From Streptomyces sp. NRRL F-5122 (GTDB taxonomy: Bacteria; Actinomycetota; Actinomycetes; Streptomycetales; Streptomycetaceae), in assembly GCF_001507435.1 (NCBI RefSeq), contig NZ_LMWH01000302.1, positions 163,778 through 227,777 on the forward strand: a stretch of 64,000 bases of DNA. The letters are read 5' to 3'. The notes beneath the pieces were generated by a model. That model was not told the DNA's origin, searched no databases, and saw nothing but the letters and a program-made list of their open reading frames with translations. A program made the position numbers and the translations under genes. This document shows positions 62,583 to 64,000 of this stretch, piece after piece (within the stretch, counting starts at the first letter, position 1; the number at the start of each line of letters is the position of its first letter).

Positions 62583-62762
62583 ATGGACTACGTCTCCGCG
62601 CTCGTGCCCCCGGTCGTCATGGCCGTCTTCTTCATCGGGCTCATCAGGGTGATCGTGAAGACCCAGGGCGGCGCCAACAAGGCCAAGGAGGACGCGGCCG
62701 TCGACGCGGCGCTCGCACGCGCGGACAGCGTCCGCAAGACCACCCGCGACGCCGAGGTCTGA
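62583..62762 (+). CDS. Small single-pass membrane protein
   Basis: A 59-residue protein with one N-terminal transmembrane helix (VSALVPPVVMAVFFIGLIRV) and a charged cytoplasmic helix (KAKEDAAVDAALARADSVRK). Small proteins of this form next to BlaI genes are common in Streptomyces, but the function is unknown. TACCCT lies 6 nt before the ATG, suggesting a leaderless transcript, and a strong intrinsic terminator follows. Confidence 0.75.
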   Translation: MDYVSALVPPVVMAVFFIGLIRVIVKTQGGANKAKEDAAVDAALARADSVRKTTRDAEV

Positions 62763-62819
62763 CCCGCCCCGGGGCCCGCCCGAGCGGCACCCGCACACCG
62801 GGGTCCTCTTCCGTCGTCC

Positions 62820-62860
62820 GGCGTACGACTCGCTGACTTTTCGAGTCGTACGCCCTTTTT
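62820..62860 (+). terminator. Classical Rho-independent terminator
   Basis: A perfect 13-bp stem, GGCGTACGACTCG (62820-62832) with CGAGTCGTACGCC (62842-62854), a 9-nt loop and a CTTTTT tail (62855-62860). It is the only terminator here with a clear U tract. Confidence 0.9.
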
Positions 62861-62897
62861 GTAGCTCTTCGTGGGTCAAGGGCTCGTTCGACGGGCC

Positions 62898-62921
62898 GTG
62901 GGGGACATCTCCCACTATTGT
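62898..62921 (+). promoter_or_regulatory. blaI promoter region: GTGGG-N8-CCCAC dyad and TATTGT -10
   Basis: GTGGG (62898-62902) and CCCAC (62911-62915) form an inverted repeat touching the -10-like TATTGT (62916-62921), which is 7 nt before GTG 62929. It could be an autoregulatory operator. Confidence 0.45.
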
Positions 62922-62928
62922 GCTGAAC

Positions 62929-63477
62929 GTGCCTCGCCCATTGGGAGAACTCGAAGACGCGGTCATGACGCGGGTGTGGAAGTGGAACCGCCCGGTGACC
63001 GTTCGAGAAGTCCTGGAAGACCTTCAGCAGGAGCGCTCCATCGCGTACACGACGGTCATGACCGTTTTGGACAATCTCCATCAGAAGGGCTGGGTGCGCC
63101 GGGAGGCCGAAGGCCGCGCCTATCGATATGAGGCCGTCTCCACCCGTGCCGCCTACGCGGCCGCACTGATGAACGACGCCTGGTCGCAGAGCGACAACCC
63201 CGCCGCCGCGCTCGTCGCCTTCTTCGGCATGATGAGCGACGAACAGCGGCAGGCGCTGAGGGATGCGGTACGGATCGTGCAGGGCCCGGAGACCAGTTGG
63301 GAGCCCCCGGGTACCGAAACGGCCCCCGCGGAGGCGGAATCCGCCGAATCCCCCGTGCCCCCGGGTGCTCCCGCGGGGAGCGAGGGCGAGAAGCCCGGGG
63401 GGAACCCCGGCAAGAACCCCGCCGAGATGCGGGACGAGAAGAGCCCCGACGCCAGCGAGGACCCCACCGGGCGATAG
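62929..63477 (+). CDS. BlaI/MecI/CopY-family repressor
   Basis: A 182-residue repressor. The winged helix is PLGELEDAVMTRVWKWNRPV through VREVLEDLQQERSIAYTTVM and TVLDNLHQKGWVRREAEGRA, followed by the dimerisation region (AAALMNDAWSQSDNPAAALV). A 60-residue Pro/Glu/Gly-rich C-terminal tail is extra; typical BlaI is about 125 residues. No BlaR-type sensor protease lies in view. GTG 62929 is the likely leaderless start (TATTGT 7 nt upstream); GTG 62920 overlaps the -10. Confidence 0.9.
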   Translation: MPRPLGELEDAVMTRVWKWNRPVTVREVLEDLQQERSIAYTTVMTVLDNLHQKGWVRREAEGRAYRYEAVSTRAAYAAALMNDAWSQSDNPAAALVAFFGMMSDEQRQALRDAVRIVQGPETSWEPPGTETAPAEAESAESPVPPGAPAGSEGEKPGGNPGKNPAEMRDEKSPDASEDPTGR

Positions 63478-63486
63478 CGTCCGGTC

Positions 63487-64000
63487 ATGGCAGCAGAGCG
63501 CCCCGAAGTCACCGCAAAAGCCATCACCGTTCGACGGGCCAGGACGAGCGATGTCCCGGCCGTCCGGCTCCTCCTCGACGCCTACGTCCGGCGCGGCATC
63601 CTGCTCGACAAAGCGACGGTGACCCTTTACGAGGACATCCAGGAGTTCTGGGTGGCGGAACGGGACGACAACGGCGAGGTCGTGGGATGCGGCGCCCTGC
63701 ACGTGATGTGGGAAGACCTTGCGGAAGTCCGCACTCTCGCGGTGAACCCTGTGGCCAGAGGGCTGGGTGCCGGGCATCAGTTGCTGGAGAAGTTGCTGCA
63801 AACCGCCCGCTGGCTCGGCGTTCGCCGCGTTTTCTGTCTCACCTTCGAAGTGGACTTCTTCGGGAAGCACGGCTTCGTGGAGATCGGTGAGACGCCCGTG
63901 GACACCGATGTGTACGCGGAGCTGATGCGTTCCTATGACGAGGGTGTGGCGGAGTTCCTCGGTCTCGAACGAGTGAAACCGAACACCTTGGGCAACAGCC
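63487..64000 (+). CDS. GNAT-family amino-acid N-acetyltransferase, 3' truncated by the window
   Basis: The first 171 residues of a GNAT acetyltransferase resembling short ArgA-type N-acetylglutamate synthases of actinobacteria. It shows VRRARTSDVPAVRLLLDAYV, EFWVAERDDNGEVVGCGALH, the acetyl-CoA loop VRTLAVNPVARGLGAGHQLL, and FFGKHGFVEIGETPVDTDVY with VKPNTLGNS at the edge. Only a few residues should be missing. It may make N-acetylglutamate for arginine synthesis. ATG 63487 lies 6 nt after TAGCGT, whose TAG is the blaI stop, so it may be leaderless or read through from blaI. Confidence 0.88.
   Translation, partial: MAAERPEVTAKAITVRRARTSDVPAVRLLLDAYVRRGILLDKATVTLYEDIQEFWVAERDDNGEVVGCGALHVMWEDLAEVRTLAVNPVARGLGAGHQLLEKLLQTARWLGVRRVFCLTFEVDFFGKHGFVEIGETPVDTDVYAELMRSYDEGVAEFLGLERVKPNTLGNS

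Noticed and set aside
1..64000. tRNA genes, CRISPR arrays, insertion sequences, prophage or attachment sites
   Set aside because: I looked for T-loop sequences, regularly spaced repeats, transposase or integrase motifs and flanking repeats on both strands and saw none; without a tRNA scan this is not exhaustive.

Overview
The window is chromosomal DNA of a Streptomyces (or very close relative). The evidence is high G+C with strong third-position G/C bias, many GTG starts, and lineage-typical families: an AfsR/SARP regulator, a WhiJ-type XRE/DUF397/ATPase trio, TipA, DUF397, DUF2342, DUF3180 and DUF2786. From memory, the gene order follows the conserved core stretch of Streptomyces chromosomes that carries tipA, ftsH and the folate genes. 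I see no rRNA, tRNA, CRISPR array, insertion sequence or prophage.

Layout. 1-5.8 kb: a truncated metallophosphoesterase/beta-propeller gene, a decayed LuxR response-regulator tail, a secreted lipase broken by one frameshift, a SpoU rRNA/tRNA methyltransferase and a family-2 glycosyltransferase. 6.3-14.4 kb: a large SARP regulator, a PolA-like polymerase without a 5' nuclease, a ClpC2-like two-Clp_N-domain protein with its own operator pair, a DUF2786 protein and two lipoproteins. 14.9-18.3 kb: an ArsR-VOC-AHSA1 operon and a WhiJ-type trio whose two outward units share a 32-bp promoter element. 18.5-24.6 kb: aldehyde dehydrogenase, DinB, PadR with a DrrAB-type ABC exporter, and glutamate decarboxylase. 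25.3-32.9 kb: tipA with its MerR-type promoter, a DedA protein, a ThrE-type exporter, pyrophosphatase, a PBP4-type carboxypeptidase and a DUF2342 zincin. 33.1-41.1 kb: tilS-hpt-ftsH-folE facing DUF3180-folK-folB and an NTF2-like-folP pair. 41.4-50.6 kb: an MprF-like protein, an esterase, a membrane-anchored disordered protein, a PH-domain pair and an orphan nuoD facing a MidA methyltransferase. 50.8-56 kb: a two-component system, a TmrB-like ATPase, an ArsR/DUF5937 regulator and a PLP lyase. 56.2-64 kb: a DUF2520-panC-nadB-nadC-coaX operon, two small genes, a BlaI-type repressor and a truncated GNAT gene.

How it works together. Most of the window is housekeeping: folate, NAD and CoA cofactor synthesis, purine salvage, tRNA lysidine, and membrane and cell-wall maintenance. 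Several small regulated stress or resistance modules lie between: TipA, PadR/ABC, ArsR/VOC/AHSA1, ClpC2 and TmrB. Many regulators have visible inverted-repeat operators placed on recognisable promoters. About eleven genes show a TANNNT -10 hexamer 6-7 nt before the start codon, which suggests leaderless transcripts.

The points I think most deserve a second look are: the shared WhiJ-type promoter element; the nuoD2/midA pair, where the quinone-site Tyr is Val but the Arg that NDUFAF7 methylates in mitochondria is kept; the ClpC2 operator/leaderless promoter; and the exact 11-residue basic repeats in the cytoplasmic tail of the PBP4 homologue.
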